NCBI GenBank assembly: GCA_017399325.1 | Contig: JAFQDY010000054.1 | Coordinates: 1-11,722 of the forward strand | DNA: 11,722 nt | Source of the DNA: Oscillospiraceae bacterium | Lineage (GTDB): Bacteria > Bacillota > Clostridia > Oscillospirales > Oscillospiraceae | Reading direction: 5' to 3' | Shown here: positions 1 through 6,788 of the stretch, one piece after another | How positions within the stretch are numbered: the stretch's first letter is position 1 | Layout of the letters: every line of letters begins with the position of its first letter | The notes under the pieces: model-generated | What the model was told of the DNA's origin: nothing | Seen by the model: the letters and a program-made list of their open reading frames with translations, nothing else | Databases searched by the model: none | Program-made: the position numbers and the translations under genes

Positions 1-107
1 AGAACGCCGCCTGCGAGAGCGGCTTTAACGACCCGAAATATTTTGCGCGGGTAGTGAAAAAATACTTCGGCTGCACCCCCCGAGATTTGAAAGTTTACGG
101 CAAATAA
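1..107 (+). CDS. AraC-family transcriptional regulator, C-terminal end (partial)
   Basis: Only the last 34 codons are inside the window; the open frame begins at base 3 and ends at TAA 105-107. They cover the second helix-turn-helix of an AraC/XylS DNA-binding domain, with the pattern ESGFNDPKYFARVVKK followed by GCTPRDLK, which matches the end of this family's domain. The stretch differs from the end of the next gene (221-970) at only 3 of 34 residues and about 11 of 107 bases, so the two are tandem paralogues. The regulated target is not visible. Confidence is high for the family. The part upstream of the window, including the sensing domain, cannot be judged. Confidence 0.9.
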   Translation, partial: NAACESGFNDPKYFARVVKKYFGCTPRDLKVYGK

Positions 108-111
108 GTTT

Positions 112-142
112 ACGCCCTTGCCAAAAGGCAAGGGCGTTTATT
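112..142 (+). terminator. Intrinsic terminator after the partial AraC gene
   Basis: A perfect 11-bp stem (ACGCCCTTGCC at 112-122, GGCAAGGGCGT at 127-137) closes an AAAA loop and runs into a short T-rich tail. It starts 5 bases after the upstream stop codon, so the two AraC copies are probably separate transcripts. The T-tract is short, so termination may be partial. Confidence 0.75.
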
Positions 143-173
143 GCTGCGTATAAATTCTCCTGTAATGCTGTTC

Positions 174-201
174 TTGACAACTTCGGAAAGTCCGCTATAC
201 T
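174..201 (+). promoter_or_regulatory. Sigma-A type promoter of the second AraC gene
   Basis: A consensus -35 box TTGACA (174-179) is followed by a 16-base spacer and a -10 box TATACT (196-201). The predicted start of transcription, near 208, falls on the ribosome site GGAGG (208-212), leaving a leader of only about 13 bases before ATG 221. The boxes are read from sequence; the start point is inferred. Confidence 0.7.
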
Positions 202-220
202 GATACTGGAGGTGGATAAA

Positions 221-970
221 ATGTTTTGTAACGGAGAAAACCCGATCCTGCGTATCACTGATGTTACCCGCGGATGCTGGAACGCCTGCGCTTTTACTGC
301 AGTGCCCAGAACCTATTCAAGCCTGATTTTCCGCATCAAAGGTTCGGCGGCGATCACCTGTTGCGGCAAGGAATATCGCATCAATACTAACGACATTCTC
401 TATATACCCCAGAATCTGACCTTTCAAGCGGAGTATACGGACACGGAACTGATCGCCATCCATTTTGTAACCGCCAACGACGACAAAAAACCGGAAGTCT
501 ATTCCTTTGAAAACACCGAGGAACTTTACAAACTGTTTATGCGGGCTGCCGCTTTGTGGGAGAACAAAGAACCGGGTTATCCTGTGTATCTGATGGCGCA
601 ACTTTACACCATTTTAGGCACGATCTTAGCGCAAAACACCGCCAGCGCCTTGCCCCGGCCTTTTATCAAGGCCATCTCCTTTATCAACGCCAACTACAAA
701 AACAGCGCTATCAATGTAAATATGATCTGCGCCGAAGCGGGCATCAGCGCCACCGCGTTCCGGGGCCTGTTCAGAAAGCACTATCAGAAAACACCCACCC
801 AGTATTTTAACGAATTGCGGCTGGCCTACGCCAGAAATCTGATCTCCGGCGGTATGACCGTGGAGAACGCCGCCTGCGAGAGCGGCTTTAACGACCCAAA
901 ATATTTCGCAAGAGTGGTGAAAAAACACTACGGCTGCACCCCCAGGGATTTGAAATTTTACGGCAAATAA
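221..970 (+). CDS. AraC-family transcriptional regulator
   Basis: A 249-residue protein with the usual AraC two-part layout. Residues 1 to about 130 look like a small cupin-type sensing domain: beta-rich, with the stretch NDILYIPQNLTFQAEY typical of an AraC ligand arm. Residues about 148-249 form the DNA-binding domain with two helix-turn-helices, the first around INVNMICAEAGISATAF (164-180), the second around 213-236, ending in GCTPRDLK. The start at ATG 221 is chosen because GGAGG lies 8 bases upstream; a GTG at 212 is in frame but overlaps that site. It is a near twin of the gene ending at 107, so a recent tandem duplication is likely. Many clostridial AraC proteins of this kind control sugar or carbohydrate genes, but no such gene is next to it here, so the target is unknown. 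Confidence 0.92.
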   Translation: MFCNGENPILRITDVTRGCWNACAFTAVPRTYSSLIFRIKGSAAITCCGKEYRINTNDILYIPQNLTFQAEYTDTELIAIHFVTANDDKKPEVYSFENTEELYKLFMRAAALWENKEPGYPVYLMAQLYTILGTILAQNTASALPRPFIKAISFINANYKNSAINVNMICAEAGISATAFRGLFRKHYQKTPTQYFNELRLAYARNLISGGMTVENAACESGFNDPKYFARVVKKHYGCTPRDLKFYGK

Positions 971-986
971 CGCAATATTGTAAAGG

Positions 987-1020
987 AAAACTCCCCTGCC
1001 GGGCGGCAGGGGAGTTTTTT
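987..1020 (+). terminator. Strong intrinsic terminator after AraC
   Basis: The hairpin pairs AAAACTCCCCTGCC with GGCAGGGGAGTTTT around a short GGGC-region loop and ends in six T residues (1015-1020). The matching A-tract on the left arm means it could also stop minus-strand transcripts arriving from the LysR side. Confidence 0.88.
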
Positions 1021-1210
1021 GCGGACGAGCAATGCTCGCCCCTACAATGCATATGGAAAGTATCGTAAGAATCTGTAGGGGCGGATATTATCCGCCCGTT
1101 TGTTGCGGGGCGTCGAAGGCGCCGCCCCCTACAATGCATACGAAAGGTATCGCAAGAATTCGTTGGGGCGGATATTATCCGCCCGCGGACAAGCAATGCT
1201 CGCCCCTACA
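1021..1210. repeat. Array of modular palindromic intergenic repeats
   Basis: The block is built from short units that share the head TGTAGGGGCG joined to different self-complementary bodies. Body A (GCGGACGAGCAATGCTC, minus orientation) is at 1021-1046 and 1185-1210. Body B (GGATATTATCCGCCCG, plus orientation) is at 1075-1098 and 1162-1185. Body D (GTCGAAGGCGCC, minus orientation) is at 1111-1133, with a further copy at 1446-1468. Heads face each other across a related spacer beginning ATGCATA (1047-1074 and 1134-1161), so 1021-1098 and 1111-1185 are two copies of one roughly 75-bp foldback design. No open frame of interest lies in it. Such repeats are scattered non-coding elements in gut Clostridia by my recollection; mobility is not shown here. 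Confidence 0.85.
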
Positions 1211-1233
1211 GAAAACATATAAGGGGATTCCAT

Positions 1234-1468
1234 AAGGGGGAAGTGCAGGAGAGGTTTGTTTGCAGTAACCGTATCGTGCCACTTCCCCCTTTGGTCGTGG
1301 GAGGGGTCCGGGGAACCTACGAAAAGTTCCCCGGGGGCTCTTTGCATACTTTCTCGCCAGTGAGAAAGTATGATCGTTCTCCTGCGACACCTCATCCGTC
1401 TGCCTGTTCGGCAGACACCTTCTCCTCAAGGAGAAGGCTTCGGACCGTCGTGGGCGCCGCCCCCTACA
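1234..1468. repeat. Second repeat block made of consecutive hairpins
   Basis: This stretch is gene-free up to the LysR stop codon and folds into a chain of inverted repeats. A 12-bp pair AAGGGGGAAGTG (1234-1245) and its complement (1280-1291) enclose 34 bases. GGGGAAC (1310-1316) pairs with GTTCCCC (1326-1332). CATACTTTCTC (1345-1355) pairs with 1362-1372. GTCTGCC (1398-1404) pairs with 1410-1416. CCTTCTCC (1418-1425) pairs with 1430-1437. A body-D repeat unit (1446-1468) ends the block and supplies the stop codon of the LysR gene. No clear T-tract terminator for the LysR gene was found; these hairpins may serve instead. Confidence 0.75.
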
Positions 1469-2360
1469 CTGCGCTGGAAAATTCCTTTTCTTTGACATAG
1501 TCGATGAATGTTTTCAGGCTCTTGGACAGCCATTTGTTCTTGTGGTAAATCAGTTGCTTCCAGACTTCAATGTCCAGATCCTTTACATCCAGATAGCAAA
1601 GTTCGCCGGCGGCAACTCCCTGTCTGGTTACAAAATCCGGCAGGTAGGAAATCATATTGCTGCCAGCCAGCATTTTTGTGATCACATCGGTGCGGCCGAT
1701 CTCCAGCACCGGGTGGATCTCCAATGATTTTTTCGCCAATTCCTTGTCAAAGACCCGGCGGTAGCCCTGTCCGTACTCGGTGAGAATAAACGGCTGGTTT
1801 ACAATGTCTTTCACCGACAGGTCTTTTCTGCCGGCAAATTCCGAATCGGCGCTTGCCACAAAATGCATAGGCAGGCGCTCCTCTTTTGCGATCACATAAT
1901 CTTTATTGTATATGCGCTGATCCAAAGTGATGATCAGATCCGCCTCGTTGTGGTCCAACATATGGAGCATCACCCCGGAGTCGCCGGTGCTGAAGCAAAT
2001 GGAAATGGCAGGATGCTTTTTGTGGAAAGCAATATAGTTGGTGTTGATCATCTCGTCGCACACCGAATCGGGTGTCACGATATGGATATGGCCGGTCAGT
2101 TCCGTTTCCAGCGCCAGATTCTCCTTAAATTCGTCAGTAAGCGCCCGGACCTGATGGGCATAGGAAACCAGTTCCCGACCCCGATCGGTCAGACAGATGG
2201 TGTGGTTGATCCGCTCAAACAGAAGGCAGTCCAGTTCGTCTTCCAACTGCTTGATCTGAAAGGAAACAGTGGATTGGGAATAGCCCAGTTGGTCGGCAGC
2301 CTTGGTGAAACTGCCCAGTTCCGCCACATGGATAAAGGTGATAAGATTTTTCAGTTCCAT
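1464..2360 (-). CDS. LysR-family transcriptional regulator, divergent from the ABC operon
   Basis: A 298-residue LysR-type regulator of normal family length. The winged helix-turn-helix is at residues 3-60, with the family pattern GSFTKAADQLGYSQSTVSFQIKQLE followed by LLFER. The rest, from about residue 90, is the periplasmic-binding-like effector domain, with features such as HIVTPDSVCDEMI. The start at 2360 is preferred to an in-frame ATG at 2375, because GGAGGG lies 5-6 bases before 2360 and inside the longer version. It is transcribed away from the importer operon at 2486, the usual arrangement for a LysR gene controlling its neighbour, with dyads in the shared 125-bp gap. The likely role is inducer-responsive control of the importer; the ligand is unknown. 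Its TAG stop lies within a repeat unit. Confidence 0.92.
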   Translation of the reverse strand: MELKNLITFIHVAELGSFTKAADQLGYSQSTVSFQIKQLEDELDCLLFERINHTICLTDRGRELVSYAHQVRALTDEFKENLALETELTGHIHIVTPDSVCDEMINTNYIAFHKKHPAISICFSTGDSGVMLHMLDHNEADLIITLDQRIYNKDYVIAKEERLPMHFVASADSEFAGRKDLSVKDIVNQPFILTEYGQGYRRVFDKELAKKSLEIHPVLEIGRTDVITKMLAGSNMISYLPDFVTRQGVAAGELCYLDVKDLDIEVWKQLIYHKNKWLSKSLKTFIDYVKEKEFSSAV

Positions 2361-2372
2361 TTTTCCCTCCAA

Positions 2373-2389
2373 CATCGAGTTTTTCGATG
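2373..2389. promoter_or_regulatory. LysR-type dyad close to the LysR start
   Basis: CATCGA (2373-2378) and TCGATG (2384-2389) form a perfect 6-5-6 dyad containing a T-N11-A pattern. It sits 13 bases upstream of the LysR start codon, inside its likely leader, so it may be an autorepression site or simply a leader hairpin. Confidence 0.45.
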
Positions 2390-2403
2390 GTAATGATTAA
2401 AAC

Positions 2404-2439
2404 CATTCGTTTGACTAATGCTTGATGGTATTATATAGT
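2404..2439 (+). promoter_or_regulatory. Promoter of the ABC importer operon with overlapping LysR-like dyad
   Basis: The -35 box TTGACT (2411-2416) and -10 box TATAGT (2434-2439) are 17 bases apart, each one mismatch from consensus. The dyad CATT (2404-2407) / AATG (2417-2420) has the T-N11-A geometry of LysR sites and straddles the -35 box. Further ATGGT/ACCAT half-sites occur at 2387-2391, 2402-2406 and 2425-2429. The overlap suggests direct LysR control, as an inference. Confidence 0.55.
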
Positions 2440-2485
2440 AACCACATCAAAATTGCAAGACGCAATACAAAAAGGAGAAACGATT

Positions 2486-3460
2486 ATGAAAAAAGCATTG
2501 TCTGTTATTTTGGCGCTGACCCTTTGTTTGGGTTGTATGTGCGCATTTGCCGGCTGCACTGCCCAAAAGGACGACGGCAAGTACACCATCGGCATCGTGC
2601 AACTGGTGGAACACGTGGCCCTTGACGCAGCCACCGAAGGCTTTAAGCAGGCCATTATCGACGAACTGGGCGCTGATGCCGTGGAATTTGATTTCCAGAA
2701 CGGTCAGAACGACGCCAACACCTGCTCCACCATCGTTAATCAGTTTGTTTCCAACAATGTGGACCTGATCATGGCCAACGCCACTCCCGCCCTGCAGGCA
2801 GCGGCCGCAGCCACCGGTGAGATCCCCATTCTGGGCACTTCCGTTACCGAATACGGCGTGGCTTTGGAGATCGACGACTTTGACGGCACCGTAGGCGGCA
2901 ACATCTCCGGCACTTCCGATCTGGCGCCTCTGGACAAGCAGGCCGCCATGATCACCGAGTGGTTCCCCGACGCCAAGAGCGTGGGTCTGCTGTTCTGCTC
3001 CAAGGAAGCCAACAGCCAGTATCAGGTAGATGTGATCAAGTCCGAACTGGAAAAGAAGAACCTGACCGTTACCATGTATCCCTTCACCGATTCTAACGAC
3101 CTGGCCCAGATCTGCACCACCGCCGCCGACAACTGTGATGTGATCTATGTACCTACCGACAACACCGTTGCTGAAAACACCGGCATCATCGACAACATCT
3201 GCGAGCCCAAGAAAGTTCCCGTTATCGCCGGCGAAGAGGGCATCTGCTCCGGTTGTGGCATTGCCACCCTGTCCATCAGTTACTACGACTTGGGCTACAC
3301 CACCGGTAAGATGGCCGTGAAGATCCTGAAAGACGGCGCTGACATTTCCACCATGCCCATCGAATATGCAGAAAAGCAGACGCCCAAGTACAACGAGCAG
3401 AACTGCACCGCTTTGGGAATCACACCCCTGGAGGGCTACACCGCTATTGCAGCAAACTAA
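2486..3460 (+). CDS. ABC transporter substrate-binding lipoprotein (TrpX-like, ABC_sub_bind family)
   Basis: A 324-residue extracytoplasmic binding protein. Residues 1-23 are a lipoprotein signal peptide (MKKALSV..., hydrophobic core, AFAG) with the lipidated cysteine at residue 24. The mature part is a two-lobed periplasmic-binding fold of the ABC_sub_bind family (COG2984): it opens with YTIGIVQLVEHVALDAATEG, and contains GTSVTEYG and the hinge-like VPTDNTVAEN. The start at ATG 2486 is set by AAAGGAG eight bases upstream. It is the first gene of a binding protein-permease-ATPase operon. In streptococci this family includes TrpX, linked to tryptophan uptake; other members bind other small molecules, so the substrate here stays open. 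Control is probably by the divergent LysR protein. Confidence 0.9.
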   Translation: MKKALSVILALTLCLGCMCAFAGCTAQKDDGKYTIGIVQLVEHVALDAATEGFKQAIIDELGADAVEFDFQNGQNDANTCSTIVNQFVSNNVDLIMANATPALQAAAAATGEIPILGTSVTEYGVALEIDDFDGTVGGNISGTSDLAPLDKQAAMITEWFPDAKSVGLLFCSKEANSQYQVDVIKSELEKKNLTVTMYPFTDSNDLAQICTTAADNCDVIYVPTDNTVAENTGIIDNICEPKKVPVIAGEEGICSGCGIATLSISYYDLGYTTGKMAVKILKDGADISTMPIEYAEKQTPKYNEQNCTALGITPLEGYTAIAAN

Positions 3461-3480
3461 TAACAAATATTTCTGTCATT

Positions 3481-3512
3481 CAGCCGGGGAGATCTGATCT
3501 TCTCTCCGGCTG
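3481..3512 (+). terminator. Hairpin between binding protein and permease genes
   Basis: CAGCCGGGGAGA (3481-3492) pairs with TCTCTCCGGCTG (3501-3512) with one G-T wobble and an 8-base loop. The tail after it (TTTGCCTGTTTA) is only moderately T-rich. It is best read as a partial terminator or an mRNA-stabilising hairpin that lets the binding protein be made in excess over the membrane parts. Confidence 0.6.
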
Positions 3513-3542
3513 TTTGCCTGTTTATAAGCAGAGGTAAATTTT

Positions 3543-4475
3543 ATGGAAATTTTCAGTCAACTGTTGAAGGCCCTGCCCGGCTCTGTTTCTCAGGGTCTGA
3601 TCTGGGGCATTATGGCCATCGGTGTGTTTCTGACATACCGCATTTTGGATGTGGCCGACCTGACCGTGGACGGTTCTTTTGCCACCGGCGGCGCTGTCGC
3701 GGTGGTTTTGATCCTGAACGGCTGCAACCTGTGGCTGGCTATGCTGGCGGCATTCGTTGCCGGTCTGCTGGCCGGCGCGATCACAGGTCTTTTGCACTCT
3801 CTTATGGGCATCCCCCCCATTCTGGCGGGCATTTTGACCCAACTGTCTTTGTACTCCATCAACTTAAAAATTATGGGCAAGGCCAACCAGTCCATCAATG
3901 TGAATAAGACGGATCTGCTGATCTCTCTGCGGTGGGTCAAGGACTTTGCCTTCCACAACCCCCTGATCACCGTGAGTGTTGTTCTGGCGGTGCTGATTGC
4001 CCTGCTTTACTGGTTCTTCGGCACGGAAATGGGCTGCGGCATCCGGGCCACCGGCAGCAACCCCAATATGAGCCGCGCCCAAGGCATCAACACCAGTTTC
4101 AACAAGGTGCTGGGCATTATGCTCTCCAACGGTCTGGTTGCGTTCTCCGGCGCATTTTTGGCCCAATATCAAGGCTTTGCCGATGTGAAAATGGGTCAGG
4201 GCGCCATTGTGATTGGTCTGGCCGCCGTGATCATCGGTGAAGCGCTTTTTGGCAAGATCTTCAAAAATTTTGCCCTGAAACTGCTCTCCGTGGCGTTCGG
4301 TTCGATCATTTACTACATCGTCATTCAGGCGGTCATTACCATGGGCCTGGATGCCAACCTGCTGAAACTGCTCTCGGCGGTGATCGTGGCCATCTTCCTT
4401 GCCATTCCCTACTGGAAACGGCTCTACACTGAAAAGCATATGCGCAAATCGAAAGGGGGTAAGGTAAATGCTTGA
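3543..4475 (+). CDS. ABC transporter permease (TrpY-like, COG4120)
   Basis: A 310-residue integral membrane protein of the BPD_transp_2 permease group, with about eight hydrophobic segments. Family signatures include RILDVADLTVDGSFATGGAV (33-52) and a cytoplasmic loop with IRATGSNPNMSRAQGI (167-182), which should contact the ATPase. It forms the channel of the importer with the neighbouring binding protein and ATPase. The start at ATG 3543 follows GAGG at 3531-3534. Its stop overlaps the ATPase start by 8 bases (4468-4475), so the two are probably translationally coupled. The basic C-terminal tail (KRLYTEKHMRKSKGGK) is expected to be cytoplasmic. The substrate is not readable from this protein. 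Confidence 0.92.
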   Translation: MEIFSQLLKALPGSVSQGLIWGIMAIGVFLTYRILDVADLTVDGSFATGGAVAVVLILNGCNLWLAMLAAFVAGLLAGAITGLLHSLMGIPPILAGILTQLSLYSINLKIMGKANQSINVNKTDLLISLRWVKDFAFHNPLITVSVVLAVLIALLYWFFGTEMGCGIRATGSNPNMSRAQGINTSFNKVLGIMLSNGLVAFSGAFLAQYQGFADVKMGQGAIVIGLAAVIIGEALFGKIFKNFALKLLSVAFGSIIYYIVIQAVITMGLDANLLKLLSAVIVAIFLAIPYWKRLYTEKHMRKSKGGKVNA

Positions 4476-5265
4476 TATCATCAATGTGCAAAAGACCTTT
4501 AACCCCGGTACGATCAATGAGAAAAAGGCCCTGAACGGTATCAACCTGCACTTGGACGAAGGGGATTTCGTAACCGTCATCGGCGGCAACGGCGCCGGCA
4601 AGTCCACTATGCTCAATATGATCGCCGGCGTGTACCCCGTGGATTGCGGCAGCATCATCGTAGACGGCGTTGACATCACAGGTCTGCCCGAATACAAGCG
4701 GGCAAAGTATCTGGGTCGGGTGTTCCAGGATCCTATGACCGGCACTGCCGCCGATATGCAGATCGAAGAAAATCTGGCCCTTGCCGCCCGCAGAGGCAAA
4801 CGGAGATTTTTACGCCCCGGCATCACCGCCAAAGAACGGACCGAATACAAGGAACTTCTGAAGATCCTTGACTTAGGTCTTGAGGACCGGCTGACCGCCA
4901 AGGTCGGTCTGCTCTCCGGCGGCCAGCGGCAGGCACTGACGTTGCTGATGGCCACCCTCAAAAAGCCGAAACTGCTCCTTTTGGACGAGCACACCGCCGC
5001 CCTTGACCCCAAAACCGCCAAAAAGGTGCTGGATATTACAGAGGAGATTGTTACCAAAAACAACCTGATCACCGTGATGATCACCCACAATATGGCCGAC
5101 GCCATTCGGGTGGGTAACCGGCTGATCATGATGCACGAAGGCCAGATCGTGGTGGATGTAAAGGGTGAGGAAAAGAAAAAACTCACCATTGAACAACTGC
5201 TGCAGATGTTTGAAGCGTCCAGCGGCAGCCAGTTCACCAGCGACAAGGTGATGCTTTCCAAGTAA
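4468..5265 (+). CDS. ABC transporter ATP-binding protein (TrpZ-like, COG1101)
   Basis: A 265-residue ATPase that powers the importer. Motifs are complete: Walker A GGNGAGKST at residues 39-47, Q-loop in GRVFQDP, signature LSGGQ at 149-153, Walker B LLLLDEH with D173 and the catalytic E174, and the switch histidine in MITHN at H207. Residue 175 is His (LDEHTAALDP) where many ABC ATPases have Pro; I recall this as common in this subfamily. The start at ATG 4468 follows a purine-rich GGGGGTAAGG site and lies inside the end of the permease gene. It is the last gene of the operon, with a terminator 8 bases after the stop. Confidence 0.93.
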   Translation: MLDIINVQKTFNPGTINEKKALNGINLHLDEGDFVTVIGGNGAGKSTMLNMIAGVYPVDCGSIIVDGVDITGLPEYKRAKYLGRVFQDPMTGTAADMQIEENLALAARRGKRRFLRPGITAKERTEYKELLKILDLGLEDRLTAKVGLLSGGQRQALTLLMATLKKPKLLLLDEHTAALDPKTAKKVLDITEEIVTKNNLITVMITHNMADAIRVGNRLIMMHEGQIVVDVKGEEKKKLTIEQLLQMFEASSGSQFTSDKVMLSK

Positions 5266-5267
5266 AG

Positions 5268-5302
5268 AAAAAAGGTTGCAAGCAGAACTTGCAACCTTTT
5301 TT
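5268..5302 (+). terminator. Intrinsic terminator of the ABC importer operon
   Basis: A perfect 9-bp stem GGTTGCAAG (5274-5282) / CTTGCAACC (5288-5296) with loop CAGAA is flanked by an A-run on the left and six T residues on the right (5297-5302). The A-run makes it potentially bidirectional. Confidence 0.92.
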
Positions 5303-5322
5303 GACATTTTTTACATCTGCTA

Positions 5323-5351
5323 TGGAAAACACGCGCCGAATGCTTTATAAT
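5323..5351 (+). promoter_or_regulatory. Probable promoter of the YczE-isomerase-dehydrogenase operon
   Basis: A consensus -10 TATAAT (5346-5351) is preceded 17 bases earlier by a weak -35, TGGAAA (5323-5328). A perfect TTGACA lies at 5301-5306 but is 39 bases from this -10; its only nearby partner is TATGGA (5321-5326), with a short 14-base spacer. The transcript would start near 5358, only about 15 bases before the ATG. Confidence 0.5.
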
Positions 5352-5372
5352 AAGCGGGAAAGGGTGATGCAT

Positions 5373-6044
5373 ATGGACAAAAAAGAACGCTTCAAGCGAT
5401 ACCTGCTGTTTATCATATCCTTGTTTTTTATTGGATTGGGCATCGCTATGACCAAACGGGCCGAACTGGGCATTTCGCCTGTTTCGTCCGTGGCCAATGT
5501 AATGAGTATCAAATTTCAGGCGCTGTCCTTCGGCACTTGGGCAATGTTTGTTAACTTTACTTTTTTGCTGGGGCAGATACTGGTTTTGCGCCGCCGTTTC
5601 GAACTGCGGCAGTTGCTGCAGATCCCGCTGACATTTATTTACGGCTATTTTACCGATTTCGGCGTGTGGCTGATGCAGTTTATCCCCAACGAAACCTATG
5701 TTGGCAGGCTGCTGCTTGTGGTTGGGGGCTGTGTGGTTCTGGCCTTCGGCATTACCCTGGGCGTGATCGCCAACATTATACTGAATTCTCCCGAGGCATT
5801 TATCAAAACCCTTGCGGACACCACAAAAATCGAATTCGGAATCATGAAGATCATTTTTGATGTGTGTTGGGTGTCGGTATCCATCATTTTGTCCCTGTTC
5901 TTCTTTGGCGGCAAGATCGTGGGCACTCGCGAGGGCACTGTCATCACGGCCATCCTGGTCGGCTTGATCGTGAAGAGTCTGTCCCGACTTCTGCGCAGAC
6001 CCCTGGAACGGCTGCTGGTCAGCCGTCCTGCGGAGGCAACATAA
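5373..6044 (+). CDS. YczE/YyaS/YitT-family integral membrane protein
   Basis: A 223-residue membrane protein with about six transmembrane segments (roughly residues 10-26, 53-72, 80-104, 111-136, 158-178 and 186-203) and a basic C-terminal tail. The motif ELGISPVSS at 31-39 after the first helix and GTREGTVITAILVGLIV at 184-200 are characteristic of the YczE/YitT group. Biochemical function is not firmly known for the family; a transport role is often presumed. ATG 5373 is chosen because the GAAAGGG site lies 8 bases before it; ATG 5367 in frame is too close to that site. The stop abuts the next gene (TAA 6042-6044, ATG 6045), so it is co-transcribed with the two enzymes downstream and may move their substrate or product. 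Confidence 0.85.
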   Translation: MDKKERFKRYLLFIISLFFIGLGIAMTKRAELGISPVSSVANVMSIKFQALSFGTWAMFVNFTFLLGQILVLRRRFELRQLLQIPLTFIYGYFTDFGVWLMQFIPNETYVGRLLLVVGGCVVLAFGITLGVIANIILNSPEAFIKTLADTTKIEFGIMKIIFDVCWVSVSIILSLFFFGGKIVGTREGTVITAILVGLIVKSLSRLLRRPLERLLVSRPAEAT

Positions 6045-6788
6045 ATGGGATATAAAACAGGCCTTTGTTCCGTTTCTTTTCGCTGCCTTTCTGCCGAAGA
6101 AATCATCGCCGCCACGCAGCAGGCAGATCTTACGGTGATTGAATGGGGCAGCGATATACATGCACCCTGCAACGACCCCGACCGGCTCAACGCCATCGCG
6201 CAACTGCAGAAGCGCAGCGGCATCACCTGCTGCTCCTACGGAACTTATTTTGAACTGGGTGTAACACCTTTCGCGGAACTGGAAGGGTATATCCGCGCCG
6301 CCAAACTTCTCGACGCCCATATTCTGCGCCTTTGGTGCGGAAATAAGGGCAGCGCAGAATACACCATCGAGGAAAAGAAAGCATTGTTTTCCACTTGCAA
6401 AGCCGCCGCAGATATGGCCGCCCGGGAAAACGTGATTTTGTGTATGGAGTGCCACGGCAACACCTACACCGATACAAAAGAATCGGCATACGAATTGATG
6501 CAGACGGTAAATTCTGCACATTTTCGAATGTATTGGCAGCCGGACCCCAGCCGCAGTACAGAAGAAAATATCGCCTACGCCAAGTTGCTCTGTCCATACA
6601 CGGAACATCTGCACGTCTTTCACTGGAAAAACCGCGAAAAATATCCCTTGCAAGACGCTGCTGCCATTTGGAAGGAATACCTTGCCTGCTTTGGTGGTGA
6701 CCGGGTCTTGCTGTTGGAATTTATGCCCGATAATCAAGTAGAAACCCTGCGCCGGGAAGCCGCGTCCCTAAAGGAGATCGCAAAATGA
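6045..6788 (+). CDS. TIM-barrel sugar-phosphate isomerase/epimerase-like protein
   Basis: A 247-residue protein of the AP-endonuclease-2 / xylose-isomerase-like TIM-barrel superfamily. Candidate metal and substrate ligands sit where the family has them: E33 (VIEWGSD), E135 and H137 (CMECHG), the QPD triplet at 165-167, H188/H190/H193 (EHLHVFHW) and E225 (LLLEFMPDN). Members isomerise or epimerise keto-sugars or act in inositol-type catabolism; the exact substrate cannot be told. GGAGG at 6032-6036 is 8 bases before ATG 6045, right after the YczE stop. The stop TGA overlaps the next ATG (ATGA at 6785-6788), showing coupling with the dehydrogenase. The gene is slightly shorter than many relatives (about 260-290 residues), but all barrel motifs appear present. 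Confidence 0.85.
   Translation: MGYKTGLCSVSFRCLSAEEIIAATQQADLTVIEWGSDIHAPCNDPDRLNAIAQLQKRSGITCCSYGTYFELGVTPFAELEGYIRAAKLLDAHILRLWCGNKGSAEYTIEEKKALFSTCKAAADMAARENVILCMECHGNTYTDTKESAYELMQTVNSAHFRMYWQPDPSRSTEENIAYAKLLCPYTEHLHVFHWKNREKYPLQDAAAIWKEYLACFGGDRVLLLEFMPDNQVETLRREAASLKEIAK

Noticed and set aside
1021..1210. CRISPR array
   Set aside because: The repeats differ in length and orientation, their spacers are related to each other rather than unique, and no cas gene is present.
1032..1500. Short open frames on both strands through the repeat blocks
   Set aside because: They translate palindromic repeats (for example repeated GGYYPP-like strings), lack good ribosome sites and share no pattern of coding conservation.
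2440..2485. T-box or other riboswitch before the TrpX-like gene
   Set aside because: The predicted leader is about 40 bases and contains neither the T-box sequence nor a terminator-antiterminator pair.
2447..3466. A 339-codon minus-strand open frame opposite the substrate-binding protein
   Set aside because: Its translation is Gly/Val/His-rich low-complexity sequence typical of an antisense shadow, while the plus strand has a lipobox, ribosome site and family match.
5301..5306. Perfect TTGACA as -35 box for the YczE operon
   Set aside because: It overlaps the T-tract of the preceding terminator and is 39 bases from the TATAAT; the only nearer partner gives a 14-base spacer, so it was mentioned but not used as the main promoter call.
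3864..6737. A 957-codon open frame on the minus strand across permease, ATPase, YczE and isomerase genes
   Set aside because: It lies antisense to four genes with clear family motifs, including a complete ABC ATPase, shows no recognisable domain of its own, and is explained by codon bias leaving few stops on the opposite strand.
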